Part shown: positions 43,759 through 53,092 of the stretch, piece by piece
Position numbering within the stretch: the stretch's first letter is position 1
How the letters are laid out: each line of letters starts with the position of its first letter
Assembly: GCA_964612185.1 (NCBI GenBank)
Contig: CAZTCR010000004.1
Span: 43,113 to 107,112, forward strand
DNA length: 64,000 nucleotides
Direction: 5' to 3'
Source: UBA1447 sp964612185
GTDB taxonomy: Bacteria; Bacillota; Clostridia; Oscillospirales; Acutalibacteraceae
Made by a program: the position numbers and the translations under genes
Notes under the pieces: model-generated
What the model was told of the DNA's origin: nothing
Seen by the model: the letters and a program-made list of their open reading frames with translations, nothing else
Databases searched by the model: none

Positions 43759-44523
43759 ATGGCTGTTCAAAAATTCGTATCCTGGAATGTAAACGGCATA
43801 CGCGCCCTTGCCGGCAAAGGGTTCGCGGATATTTTTGCGGAATTTGACGCGGACATCTTCTGCCTGCAGGAAACCAAGGTGCAGGCAGGGCAGTTTGAAA
43901 TCGAGCTGCCCGGATATACGCAGTATTGGCATTATGCCGAACGGAAAGGTTATTCCGGTACGGCGGTATTCGCGAAGAAAACCCCGCTGAACATTCAATA
44001 CGATATCGGAATCCCCGGATTTGACAGCGAGGGACGGACAATCACGCTCGAATACGAAAATTTCTTTTTCGTCACCGTCTACACACCCAACGCCAAGGAA
44101 GGTCTGGCGAGAATCGGATACCGTATGGAATGGGAGGATGCGTTCCGGGTGTATCTGAAAACGCTTGACGCGCAAAAACCGGTTATCTTTTGCGGAGACC
44201 TGAATGTGGCGCACAACGAAATCGATTTGAAAAACCCGAAGGCAAACCGCGGCAACCCCGGTTTTTCAGACGAGGAGCGCGGCAAATTCCGCGAGCTGCT
44301 CGCCGCCGGATTTACGGACACCTTCCGCCATTTTTACCCCGACCTGGCCGGCGCATACAGCTGGTGGTCCTACCGTTTTAATGCGCGCGCCAACAACGCC
44401 GGATGGAGAATTGATTATTTTTTGGTGTCTGACCGGCTGAAGAATAACCTGAAAGACGCGCAAATTCACGCCGATGTGTTCGGTTCCGACCACTGCCCCG
44501 TTGCTTTAATCATTGATTTGTAA
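43759..44523 (+). CDS. xth: Exodeoxyribonuclease III
   Basis: A 254-residue AP endonuclease/3'-exonuclease for base-excision repair. SWNVNGIRA, CLQETKVQ (metal-binding Glu), FCGDLNVAHNEIDL (catalytic Asp and Asn), WRIDYFLVSD and GSDHCPV (catalytic His) are all intact. An AAAGGAG ribosome binding site precedes the ATG. The next gene follows after 11 bases. Confidence 0.97.
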   Translation: MAVQKFVSWNVNGIRALAGKGFADIFAEFDADIFCLQETKVQAGQFEIELPGYTQYWHYAERKGYSGTAVFAKKTPLNIQYDIGIPGFDSEGRTITLEYENFFFVTVYTPNAKEGLARIGYRMEWEDAFRVYLKTLDAQKPVIFCGDLNVAHNEIDLKNPKANRGNPGFSDEERGKFRELLAAGFTDTFRHFYPDLAGAYSWWSYRFNARANNAGWRIDYFLVSDRLKNNLKDAQIHADVFGSDHCPVALIIDL

Positions 44524-44534
44524 AGGTAACCGAT

Positions 44535-45836
44535 ATGAAAAAAAACAACCTTCTCCTCGCTATACTGTGTGTGCTTGCCGCCGCTGCTGTTGTCTGCGCC
44601 GTTCTGGCGCCCGGCTACTTTAAAAAACATGTCACCGGCAAACCGGACAAGCAAACAAACGAAAATTTTTCTCTTTCGCAAAGCAAATACACCCCGCAAA
44701 TAACACTTACCGGCAACCTGGATTTGCCGCCGCTGCAAACGGACATCAAAAACCTGTTTTATACCGTCAACCCGGGCAACGGCGAGGTGCTCTTTTATGA
44801 GTACGCAGCCGGCGCGCTGCTGCCGTACGGCGGCGCCGTGACTACTGTCGATAAAACAGTCTTCAGCAGCAGCCAGGAAATACCGGTCAAACTCTATTAT
44901 GTCCAATCGGGCGGTGTAACAACCGGCTACGGGCTTTTTACATCGGCAGATCAAACAGCGCCTCAGGTTCATGATTACGCGTTTTTTAAAGTTACCGCGC
45001 TCCCCACCGCCTACGGCTCTGACGGAGCGCTGTTGCTGATTGATTTTGACAAAAATAACTTTTGGCTGAATAACAGGGTTTATACCGAGGCCTTTGTCAT
45101 CGGGCTTGAAGGCTCCGGCGTAAAAACAAAAAGGCTTGTTACGGACAATGCCCGCACAGTCGGCGAGCGCGGCGCGCTGCGGTCGGACTGGGTGCTGCTC
45201 ACAGACGGGTTTCTCGCATCGCTCGGGAGCAAGCCCTACTTCCTTTCCTCCCGCGACTACACGCTTGACAAAAAGGGACTGATTGCCGACATTCTGACCG
45301 TTGCCGAACCCAAACCACCGCGCGTTATCACCGGTATTTTAGGGCTGTGGGCAAGGGTTACGGAAAAAGGGCCGACATATCTGCGCGCGACGCAAACAGG
45401 TTTTGACTGCATCGTTTATGAGGATAAAGTTGAGACCGTGGTGAAAAGTTTTGAAGGCGATTATTTTAAGAACTTCTTGAGCAGCGGCAATTTTGTGTTC
45501 AACAAAACAAGCCTTGTGCTTACGGATTTGCTCTCCGGAACGGAAAAAACACTTGCCGGTATTCAGGCGGGCGGCGCAACATTTTTGAGCGTCAGCCCCG
45601 ACGGGATGCGGGCGGTTATCGCCGTCCCCGGCGCAGGGGATATGCGCGCGAAATCGCCGCAGACCCTTGTGTTGTATAACCTCGGTACAAACGAAGCGAA
45701 AACTTTTACGGAACCGCTGCTGTTCTCGCAGACCAACGCGAATTTCTGCTGGACAGACAACAACACCCTGTTCCATCTTCGTCCAACAAACGACGACGGC
45801 AAAGGGCTCGGTTATTGTTTTATTACGATGTCCTGA
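44535..45836 (+). CDS. Membrane-anchored protein of unknown function
   Basis: A 433-residue protein with an N-terminal signal anchor (KKNNLLLAILCVLAAAAVV). The extracellular part has repeated beta-rich stretches; the C-terminal third (LSVSPDGMRAVIAV, then LVLYNLGTNEAKTF and FCWTDNNTLFHLRP) resembles WD40-like/TolB-type propeller blades. I recognise no family with confidence. It is tightly linked to exonuclease III (11 bases), which suggests shared transcription rather than shared function. Confidence 0.7.
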   Translation: MKKNNLLLAILCVLAAAAVVCAVLAPGYFKKHVTGKPDKQTNENFSLSQSKYTPQITLTGNLDLPPLQTDIKNLFYTVNPGNGEVLFYEYAAGALLPYGGAVTTVDKTVFSSSQEIPVKLYYVQSGGVTTGYGLFTSADQTAPQVHDYAFFKVTALPTAYGSDGALLLIDFDKNNFWLNNRVYTEAFVIGLEGSGVKTKRLVTDNARTVGERGALRSDWVLLTDGFLASLGSKPYFLSSRDYTLDKKGLIADILTVAEPKPPRVITGILGLWARVTEKGPTYLRATQTGFDCIVYEDKVETVVKSFEGDYFKNFLSSGNFVFNKTSLVLTDLLSGTEKTLAGIQAGGATFLSVSPDGMRAVIAVPGAGDMRAKSPQTLVLYNLGTNEAKTFTEPLLFSQTNANFCWTDNNTLFHLRPTNDDGKGLGYCFITMS

Positions 45837-45918
45837 ATAACCCCTTGTCCCCCTTAGATATTAGATATTAGACTGTAGATAAGGAGCGGCGGATTTCATT
45901 GCGGTCATCCCTACGATG

Positions 45919-45984
45919 AATCCCACCACCGCCTCGGCAGGTCCCATAGAACGCTGCGCGTTCATTGCCCTTTAACAAGGGAGG
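45919..45984. repeat. Dispersed 66-base repeat, inverted relative to the copy at 53891
   Basis: AATCCCACCACCGCC, then GGCAGGTCCCATAGAACGC and TTCATTGCCCTTTAACAAGG, match the reverse complement of 53891-53957 with only a few differences. Part of it also occurs in the tandem units near 28.5 kb. Confidence 0.85.
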
Positions 45985-46084
45985 CATGGGGAAGAAATTC
46001 TTGTCCCCCTTGCCAAAGGGGGATGTCAGCAACCGCTGACAGGGGGATTTGGGATGTCGGGGCGCCATCCCCTACCGCTTCTCA

Positions 46085-46143
46085 ACTGCTTCCCGCGGCG
46101 CAGCCGCACTGCTCCATCGCTTCTCGGGAGAACAAAGTTCGCC
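46085..46143. repeat. Dispersed repeat abutting the dCMP deaminase stop
   Basis: TTCCCGCGGCGCAGCCGCACT, followed by a CTTxxCGGGxGAACAxAGTTCGCCC pattern, is shared with 63831-63897. Both copies end within a few bases of a minus-strand stop codon. Confidence 0.75.
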
Positions 46144-46641
46144 CTATATGTTTTCCTCCCGGAAATCAATGGTAATCTCATCATGCGCCATGGTAATCTT
46201 TGTGTATTGCACACCGGCGGCGTTGAACATTCTTTTGGAGGCGAGCACCCGCGGTGTTTCGCCGTATTTGTCTGACAGATACAACACTTCCCTGATGCCG
46301 CTTTGAATAATAGCCTTGGCGCACTCGTTACAGGGGAACAGCGCGACATAAATTTTGCACCCGGCCAGGCTGCCGCCGTCGTTGTTTAGAATCGCGTTGA
46401 GTTCGGCATGGCAGACATACGGATATTTGGTGTCAATTTCATCCCCTTCCCGCTCCCAGGGAAACTCATCATCGTCACAGCCCGCGGGCATCCCGTTATA
46501 GCCTACGGACATAATCTTATTGTTTTTGCTGACGATGCAGGCACCTACCTGCGTGCTCGGGTCTTTGCTGCGGTTGGCGGAGAGCAGCGCGATACCCATA
46601 AAATATTCGTTCCAGGAGATATAACCGTCGCGTTTGGGCAT
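46144..46641 (-). CDS. Deoxycytidylate deaminase (ComEB-like)
   Basis: A 165-residue zinc deaminase converting dCMP to dUMP for thymidylate synthesis. CHAELNAI holds the zinc His and catalytic Glu, and FPCNECAKAI provides the two zinc Cys. GSCxGYNGxPxG-type substrate contacts appear as VGYNGMPAG. Length and motifs fit the dCMP deaminase family. It is divergent from secA. Confidence 0.93.
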   Translation of the reverse strand: MPKRDGYISWNEYFMGIALLSANRSKDPSTQVGACIVSKNNKIMSVGYNGMPAGCDDDEFPWEREGDEIDTKYPYVCHAELNAILNNDGGSLAGCKIYVALFPCNECAKAIIQSGIREVLYLSDKYGETPRVLASKRMFNAAGVQYTKITMAHDEITIDFREENI

Positions 46642-46789
46642 AATAACCCCTCCTTGATTTGTTCAAAACGGTTCTGCCGATATGCTGAAAGGTTATCACA
46701 TTTTTGCTTTTTTGGCAAGACCGCCTCTTTATACATTTTAAAAAATTGTGAATGTTTTGCAATTTAATGCATTTTCTGTTTTCTTGTGC

Positions 46790-46795
46790 TATAAT
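46790..46795 (+). promoter_or_regulatory. Extended -10 element for secA
   Basis: TGCTATAAT gives a consensus -10 preceded by TG. No good -35 is visible, which is usual for extended -10 promoters. secA begins 33 bases later. Confidence 0.55.
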
Positions 46796-46827
46796 GTTCC
46801 AATATATTAATTATGAGGTGTCTTTTC

Positions 46828-49581
46828 ATGGGTTTGCTGACAAAAATATTCGGGGATTACTCGAAAAAAGAAGTAAAAAGAGCGCTCCCGCTGCGGGATA
46901 AAACGCTGGCGCTGGAAGAAGCGTACGCAGCCTTAACCGACGAACAGCTGCAGGCGAAAACGCCCGAGTTCAGGGAACGCCTTGCCAACGGCGAAACGCT
47001 CGATGATTTACTGCCTGAGGCTTTCGCTGTCTGCCGCGAGGCCTCTTGGCGGGTACTGAACATGAAGCACTTCCCCGTACAGGTAGTGGGCGGTATTGTA
47101 CTGCATCAAGGCAGAATCGCGGAGATGAAAACGGGCGAGGGCAAAACCCTTGTCGCCACCCTGCCGGCTTACTTAAACGGACTGACCGGCCAGGGGGTAC
47201 ACATTGTTACCGTAAATGATTACCTTGCCCGCCGCGACAGCGAGTGGATGGGCAAGGTTTACCGCTTTTTGGGGCTGAGCGTCGGTCTGATTGTACACGA
47301 GAAAGAGAATGACGAGCGCCGCGAAGCGTATGCGGCAGACATCACCTACGGCACCAACAACGAGATGGGCTTTGACTACCTGCGTGACAACATGGTGCCG
47401 TACATCGAGCAAAAGGTACAGCGCGGGCATGTGTTCGGTATCGTTGACGAGGTGGACTCCATCCTCATTGACGAGGCAAGAACACCCCTGATTATTTCCG
47501 GGCGCGGCGACCAGTCCACCGATTTATACCGCCAGGCAAACGCTTTCGCCAGGAGCCTGACCATGGCCAAGGTGAAGGAAATTGACTCCAAAGCAAACGC
47601 GGAGGATGTGGCGGAAGGGGACTACATCGTTGACGAAAAAGCCAAAACATCAACCCTTGCCAAAAGCGGTGTGGAAAAGGCCGAAAAATATTTTAACCTC
47701 GAAAACCTGATGGACGCGGACAACATGACCATACTCCACCACATCAACCAGGCGATCAAAGCCATCGGTGTTATGCACCGTGACACGGATTATGTCGTCA
47801 AAGACGGCGAGGTGCTCATTGTTGACGAATTTACCGGGCGTATCATGCTCGGCCGGCGCTATAACGAGGGCCTGCACCAGGCAATAGAAGCCAAAGAAGG
47901 CGTAACCGTCGAGCACGAAAGCAAGACCCTCGCGACCATCACTTTCCAGAACTATTTCCGCCTGTACAAAAAACTCTCCGGCATGACCGGTACCGCCATG
48001 ACGGAAAGCGCCGAGTTTCAGGAGATTTATAAGCTCGATGTTGTCGAGGTACCGACCAATAAACCGATGATCCGCAAAGACAATCCGGATGTGGTGTACA
48101 AAACCGAAAAGGCAAAGTTTACCGCCGTCATCCAACAGATTGAGGAATGCCACGAAAAAGGTCAACCGGTGCTCGTCGGTACCGTCTCGATTGAAAAATC
48201 GGAACGCCTGAGCGCGCTGCTGAAAAAAGAGGGCATCAAGCACGAGGTGCTCAACGCCAAGTTTAACGACAAAGAAGCGGAAATTATCGCGCAGGCCGGT
48301 AAATTCGGCTCCGTCACCATTGCAACGAACATGGCCGGGCGCGGTACGGATATTATGCTCGGGGGCAACTCGGAATACCTTGCCAAAACGGAAATGCGCC
48401 GCATGGGCTACACGGAGGAACTGCTGGTGGAAGCCACCGGCTATGCGGAAACAGATGATGCGGAAATCATTAAGGCGCGGGAGGACTTTGCCTCACTAAA
48501 CAAAAAATACCGTGAGCAAACCAGTGCTGAAGCAGCCAAAGTTTGCGAAGCGGGCGGGTTGTATATTGTTGGCACGGAACGCCACGAATCCCGGCGCATT
48601 GACAACCAGCTGCGCGGGCGCGCGGGCAGGCAGGGTGACCCGGGGGAAAGCCGGTTTTACCTGTCTCTCGAGGATGACTTGATGCGCCTGTTCGGCGGTG
48701 AGCGGCTGACAAGGATGATGGACGCGTTCAACGCGCCCGAGGATATGCCCATTGAAAACAAGATGATTTCCGCCACGATTGAGAACGCGCAGAAAAAGAT
48801 CGAAGGCCGCAACTTTGCCACCCGCAAAAATGTGCTGCAGTTTGACGATGTGATGAACCGCCAGCGCGAACTGATTTATGAACAGCGCAACAAGGTCCTG
48901 CAAGGGGAAGACCTGAAGCCGTACATCCTGAAAATGCTTGAAGAAACCGTTGATGAGGCCGTTGATTTTTACTGTTCCTCTTCCATCCCGCGCAGCGAAT
49001 GGAATGTGGAAGGCCTGCGCGAGAAATTCCTGGGCTGGCTGGCCAACCCGAATGATTTTGCGGACGGTTTTGACCGGGACGAGGCGAGAGAACTGCTGCT
49101 GGACAGAGGGCTGGACTTGTATGAGGAGCGCGAGCGGACCTTTGGTTTGGACGAAACCGATGTGCCGATTATGCGCAGGCTTGAGAATATGATTTTGCTG
49201 CGGAATGTCGACAACAAATGGATGGACCATATTGACGCGATGGAAGAACTCAAAAGGGGAATCGGCCTGCGCGCTTACGGGCAACAGGATCCGGTCGTCG
49301 CTTACCGGCAGGAAAGTTACGATATGTTTGATGAAATGAGCACCTCAATCCGCGAAGATACCGTGCGTCAAATGCTCACTGTGCGTATACGCGGCGAGCG
49401 TGAAACGCAGCGCGAGCAAGCTGCCAAAATAACCGCCACAAGCGGCTCCTCGGACGGTACCGAAAAGGGCAGAACAGTGCGCAAAGGCAAAAAAGTCGGC
49501 CCGAATGAAGCCTGCCCTTGCGGCAGCGGTAAAAAATTTAAACACTGCTGCGGTGATGTGACAAAAAATAACATCGTATAA
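46828..49581 (+). CDS. secA: Preprotein translocase ATPase SecA
   Basis: A 917-residue motor that drives proteins through SecYEG. The ATG at 46828 has GAGGTG at proper spacing; an ATG five codons earlier does not. MKTGEGKTLVATLPAYLN (Walker A), IVDEVDSILIDEARTPL (DEAD-type), TNMAGRGTDIMLGG and GRAGRQGDPGESRFYLSLED are intact. The C-terminus carries CPCGSGKKFKHCCG, the zinc motif that binds SecB or ribosomes in relatives. It would export the secreted proteins seen across this window. Confidence 0.98.
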   Translation: MGLLTKIFGDYSKKEVKRALPLRDKTLALEEAYAALTDEQLQAKTPEFRERLANGETLDDLLPEAFAVCREASWRVLNMKHFPVQVVGGIVLHQGRIAEMKTGEGKTLVATLPAYLNGLTGQGVHIVTVNDYLARRDSEWMGKVYRFLGLSVGLIVHEKENDERREAYAADITYGTNNEMGFDYLRDNMVPYIEQKVQRGHVFGIVDEVDSILIDEARTPLIISGRGDQSTDLYRQANAFARSLTMAKVKEIDSKANAEDVAEGDYIVDEKAKTSTLAKSGVEKAEKYFNLENLMDADNMTILHHINQAIKAIGVMHRDTDYVVKDGEVLIVDEFTGRIMLGRRYNEGLHQAIEAKEGVTVEHESKTLATITFQNYFRLYKKLSGMTGTAMTESAEFQEIYKLDVVEVPTNKPMIRKDNPDVVYKTEKAKFTAVIQQIEECHEKGQPVLVGTVSIEKSERLSALLKKEGIKHEVLNAKFNDKEAEIIAQAGKFGSVTIATNMAGRGTDIMLGGNSEYLAKTEMRRMGYTEELLVEATGYAETDDAEIIKAREDFASLNKKYREQTSAEAAKVCEAGGLYIVGTERHESRRIDNQLRGRAGRQGDPGESRFYLSLEDDLMRLFGGERLTRMMDAFNAPEDMPIENKMISATIENAQKKIEGRNFATRKNVLQFDDVMNRQRELIYEQRNKVLQGEDLKPYILKMLEETVDEAVDFYCSSSIPRSEWNVEGLREKFLGWLANPNDFADGFDRDEARELLLDRGLDLYEERERTFGLDETDVPIMRRLENMILLRNVDNKWMDHIDAMEELKRGIGLRAYGQQDPVVAYRQESYDMFDEMSTSIREDTVRQMLTVRIRGERETQREQAAKITATSGSSDGTEKGRTVRKGKKVGPNEACPCGSGKKFKHCCGDVTKNNIV

Positions 49582-49608
49582 TCTAATTTTTTGGGAGGTA
49601 ACCTTTTC

Positions 49609-50847
49609 ATGTCACTAAAACTCTCCCCGGCCTTGAAATCCTCAACCATGGACTTCGTTGTCAACGGCATTACCCATGTTTGCCACACCTTCAAACGCCG
49701 CGCACCCGGCACAAAGTCAGAACACAACGCCCAGGACTATTTTACGAAAGAGCTGGAGCAATGGTCCGACGATGTTGTTGTGGAAGAGTTTTCACTCAAC
49801 CCCGCCGCGTTTATGGGTTTCATACCCGTAGCTGCGATTTTCGGTATCCTGTCATCGGTGCTGTTTTTTTTAAACCGCTATAACCCATCTTCCGGTTTAA
49901 CGCTAGTCGCCGTGATATTGTTGCTTTTGGCCGCGCTGATGTTTTTTTCGGAATTCTTTTTTTACCGCAAGTTGGTAGACCCTTTTTTCCCGAAGGCAAC
50001 ATCCAAAAATGTTTACGCCGTACGAAAACCGGCCGGTGAAGTCAAGCGCCGCATTATCTTCGGCGGTCACGCAGACGCGCCGTGGGAGTGGACTTTTTTC
50101 TTGCACGGACAAATGAAGTCGGTTGTTCCCGTCATGTTCGGTTCTATCGGCGGGATGTTCGTCGCGCTTATTTTAGTGAGTATCTATCTGATAGCCGGAA
50201 CGCCGCCTTTAACAGGCATATGGCTCGGCATCGCTATTTTCCTGCTCGTACTGATACCTTTTTATGTGTCCGTTATGTTCTTCATCAACTGGAAAGTCAT
50301 CGTTGACGGCGCGAACGATAATCTCACCGCTTGTTATGCATCCATGGCAATCATGAAAGAAATGGCGGAAAACGATTTCCGTTTTGAGAACACGGAGGTC
50401 TGCTGCCTGATCACCGGTTCCGAGGAAGCGGGGCTGCGCGGCGCAAAGGCCTTCTGTAAAAAGCACGCCAAAGAACTGAAAAAGGTTGATACGGTTTTTG
50501 TTCCTTTCGAGGTCCTGCGGGAAAGTGAGCATCTCACCGTTTACAATCGCGACTTAAACGGCACCGTTAACGCCGACAAAGCGCTGGTTGATCTGCTCCT
50601 TGCCGCCGGGAAAAATGTCGGTGCGCCGATGAAATGCACCACCATACCGTTGGGGTCAACGGACGCGGCTGCTTTTTCGCAGGCCGGGCTGCGCGCCGCG
50701 GGCATTTGCGGTTCAAATGATTCCCCGCAAACCTATTACCACACCCGCCTTGATTCCTGCGACAATATCGACCCTGAATGCATTAAAAAAGGAATCCAGG
50801 TCGGTTATGAAACCGCCTATATGTTTGACGCCGGAGTGTTCGCGTAG
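49609..50847 (+). CDS. Membrane-embedded M28-family metallopeptidase
   Basis: A 412-residue protein starting at the ATG at 49609 with GGGAGGT upstream. The zinc ligands of M28 aminopeptidases are present in order: GGHADAP, GANDNLT, GSEEAGLRG, and HTRLDSCDNI near the C-terminus. Between the first and second ligands, two membrane helices are inserted (about 150-178 and 185-210). A further pair lies at about 55-75 and 78-98, before the catalytic core. This is not the soluble layout usual in the family. The substrate is unknown. It follows secA by 27 bases, and a terminator follows it. Confidence 0.8.
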   Translation: MSLKLSPALKSSTMDFVVNGITHVCHTFKRRAPGTKSEHNAQDYFTKELEQWSDDVVVEEFSLNPAAFMGFIPVAAIFGILSSVLFFLNRYNPSSGLTLVAVILLLLAALMFFSEFFFYRKLVDPFFPKATSKNVYAVRKPAGEVKRRIIFGGHADAPWEWTFFLHGQMKSVVPVMFGSIGGMFVALILVSIYLIAGTPPLTGIWLGIAIFLLVLIPFYVSVMFFINWKVIVDGANDNLTACYASMAIMKEMAENDFRFENTEVCCLITGSEEAGLRGAKAFCKKHAKELKKVDTVFVPFEVLRESEHLTVYNRDLNGTVNADKALVDLLLAAGKNVGAPMKCTTIPLGSTDAAAFSQAGLRAAGICGSNDSPQTYYHTRLDSCDNIDPECIKKGIQVGYETAYMFDAGVFA

Positions 50848-50858
50848 TCTTGTCATCC

Positions 50859-50890
50859 GCCCTCCAATTCGGTTGGAGGGCTTTTTATTT
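50859..50890 (+). terminator. Terminator after the M28 gene
   Basis: GCCCTCCAA pairs with TTGGAGGGC around TTCG (a stable tetraloop context) and ends in TTTTTATTT. The next gene's ribosome binding site begins directly after it. Confidence 0.88.
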
Positions 50891-50903
50891 GGAGGAAACA
50901 GCC

Positions 50904-51737
50904 GTGCAAAAAACCGTTATCGAGCCAAACGGCAAAAATTTGCAGTATTGGAAAGACCTGTGGCGCTACCGAAGGCTGGCCGTTAATTTTGCCAAGCGCG
51001 ATATCACCGTGCGGTATAAGCAGACCGTCATCGGTTTGGGCTGGTCGGTTATCGGCCCGGTTGTCAACATGCTGCTCATGAGTTTTTTATTCGGACGGGT
51101 GGCCAATCTGCCCTCGGACGGCAACGCGCCTTATCAGGTCATGGTTTATTCGGGGATGATCGCGTGGAACCTGTTCGCGCGGGGGCTGACCATCGCTTCG
51201 TCCACTTTCCTTTCAAACGCCGACCTATTAAAAAAAGTTTATTTCCCGCGCATTATCGCGCCGGCCGGACAGTGCCTCGCGCTGCTTGTCGACACCTTGA
51301 TTTCCCTGGGCGTGCTGTTTGTCATCATGGCGCTGTATCAATATCCGCCCGCTTTTGAGCGGCTTTTATTGCTGCCTGTTTTCACGCTGCTGTCCCTTCT
51401 TTTGGGGTTTTCGGCCGGGCTGGTACTTTCATCAAGCAACATTAAACACAGGGACTTGAACCAGATTATTCCTTTCGCAATCCAAATAGGTTTGTATGTG
51501 ACGCCGGTTGTTTATTCTTTTGCCTATGTCACCGCAACGCTTTCAAAAAATACGGCTTTTCTGTACATGCTGAACCCCGCCGCGGGCGTTGTCAACGCCT
51601 TCAAATGGTGCGTCATTGAGAGCAACCCGTTCCATTGGCCGTCCTTCTTGATTGCGCTGTGCTGGATAGCCGTTCTGCTGCCGCTGGGCATCTTCCGTTT
51701 CCGCAAGGGCGAGCGAACCTTTGTGGACCTGGTATAG
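50904..51737 (+). CDS. ABC-2 type polysaccharide export permease
   Basis: A 277-residue membrane protein. The GTG at 50904 follows GGAGG; a longer frame begins inside the terminator and is rejected. The N-terminus LWRYRRLAVNFAKRDITVRYKQTVIGLGWSVIGPV is the classic TagG/Wzm/RfbA signature, followed by six hydrophobic segments. It exports a glycan (teichoic acid-like or capsular) with the ATPase encoded 26 bases downstream. Confidence 0.93.
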   Translation: MQKTVIEPNGKNLQYWKDLWRYRRLAVNFAKRDITVRYKQTVIGLGWSVIGPVVNMLLMSFLFGRVANLPSDGNAPYQVMVYSGMIAWNLFARGLTIASSTFLSNADLLKKVYFPRIIAPAGQCLALLVDTLISLGVLFVIMALYQYPPAFERLLLLPVFTLLSLLLGFSAGLVLSSSNIKHRDLNQIIPFAIQIGLYVTPVVYSFAYVTATLSKNTAFLYMLNPAAGVVNAFKWCVIESNPFHWPSFLIALCWIAVLLPLGIFRFRKGERTFVDLV

Positions 51738-51763
51738 TTTGAATGACAGACGAGGTGAACAAA

Positions 51764-53026
51764 ATGGCGGATAAACCCGCGGTTATAAAAGTCGAACACA
51801 TCGGCAAAAAATATATAATCAAGCATAACATCAGAAAAAATGCTTCGTCCGAAGGCAAGGCGGCAAAGCGCCTTTTAAAGCTGCTGAAGCGTCAGACAAA
51901 AGAGGATTTTTGGGCGCTGCAAGATATTAGTTTTGAAATCCGGCAGGGTGAACGCGTCGGCATCATCGGGAAAAACGGCGCGGGCAAATCGACGCTCCTC
52001 AAACTGCTGTCCCGCATCACCGAGCCGACGGAAGGACGCATTGAACTGCTCGGGAAAATTTCCGCCATGCTTGAAGTCGGAACCGGCTTCAACGCCGAAC
52101 TGTCCGGGCGCGAAAACATCTATTTAAACGGCGCGATTTTGGGCATGACGGAGGACGAGATTGACAGCAAGTTTGACAAAATTGTGGCGTTCTCCGAAAT
52201 CGGCAGGTTTTTGGATACCCCTGTCAAGCGCTATTCCAGCGGCATGTATGTGCGGCTGGCTTTCGCCGTCGCGTCGCATCTGGACCCGGACATCCTGATA
52301 ATCGACGAGGTCCTTGCGGTGGGCGACCAAAAGTTCCGGCAGAAATGCATGGACCGGATGAACGAAATCGCCCTGGGGAACAAGACCATCCTGTGCGTCA
52401 GCCACCAAATGAATGTTATCCGGGAGCTGTGCGACAGAGTGATCGTGCTGCAAAACGGCCGGATCGTTTTTGACGGGGAAACGGAGGCCGGCATCCGCTT
52501 TTACCTGAATGCCGAACGCGAACCGGGGCTTGATTTTTTTGACTTGAATGTCCTAAAGCGCCCGGACTTCATCAAGCCGCAGGCGCATTTAAGCACGCTT
52601 ACCGTCCTCAACAGCAGCGAGCGCGCGCAAGGGCTTAGCAGTGAGCTTCGTTTTCAGTTGGTATGGTCGGCAGACAAAGACCTTGACGCCGTCAAACTCC
52701 GGCTCATGGTCCGTTACGCGGACGGTGCGGCAGTCGGCATAGCGCTTTCAGACGCCCTGGGCGACGCAAAGTCAGGCGAATCGTACAACCACTGTTTCTC
52801 TTTTAATACGGCCCGGCTGTTTCCCGGCGACTATACGGCCAACCTCGCGCTATACCAAAGCGACGCCGAAGGCGGCTCCAACTACCTGGACCATGCGGGT
52901 GACGCGATTGCCTTTGAGGTTTACGAACTGCAGAACCGCGATAAATCAATCATCTACAGCCACCAGTACTGGGGACATGTCCGGCTGGACGACCTGATTG
53001 TCACCAATAAGCAGGAGGAAGATTGA
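51764..53026 (+). CDS. ABC transporter ATPase with Wzt-like C-terminal domain
   Basis: A 420-residue protein; the ATG at 51764 has GAGGTG upstream. GIIGKNGAGKSTLLKLLSRI (Walker A), RYSSGMYVRLAFAVAS (signature) and ILIIDEVLAVGDQKF (Walker B) are typical of the TagH/Wzt group. After residue 250 a separate beta-rich domain follows (LRFQLVWSADKDLDAVKLRLMVRY), like the carbohydrate-binding domain of Wzt that recognises a capped glycan end. The pair therefore exports a finished, modified polysaccharide rather than a simple teichoic acid (inference). Confidence 0.92.
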   Translation: MADKPAVIKVEHIGKKYIIKHNIRKNASSEGKAAKRLLKLLKRQTKEDFWALQDISFEIRQGERVGIIGKNGAGKSTLLKLLSRITEPTEGRIELLGKISAMLEVGTGFNAELSGRENIYLNGAILGMTEDEIDSKFDKIVAFSEIGRFLDTPVKRYSSGMYVRLAFAVASHLDPDILIIDEVLAVGDQKFRQKCMDRMNEIALGNKTILCVSHQMNVIRELCDRVIVLQNGRIVFDGETEAGIRFYLNAEREPGLDFFDLNVLKRPDFIKPQAHLSTLTVLNSSERAQGLSSELRFQLVWSADKDLDAVKLRLMVRYADGAAVGIALSDALGDAKSGESYNHCFSFNTARLFPGDYTANLALYQSDAEGGSNYLDHAGDAIAFEVYELQNRDKSIIYSHQYWGHVRLDDLIVTNKQEED

Positions 53027-53054
53027 AATACAAACATTTCAATCTTTAGTTTTG
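53020..53054 (+). terminator. Terminator overlapping the ABC ATPase stop codon
   Basis: AGATTGAAAT and ATTTCAATCT form a perfect 10-bp stem with a 6-base loop, followed by TTAGTTTTG. The stop codon lies within the first arm. The T run is interrupted, so read-through to the DUF4886 gene is possible. Confidence 0.65.
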
Positions 53055-53092
53055 TGCACCGCACAATTCCCAAGAAAGGCATGGTCATCAAT

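Larger units (their letters stand above)
45837..46143. other. Intergenic region of repeat fragments between convergent genes
   Basis: No gene is supported. It opens with a TTAGATATTAGATATTAGA direct repeat and then holds at least two dispersed repeat fragments listed separately. Between them lies a GCAACCGCTGACAGGGGGA-type segment. Confidence 0.7.
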
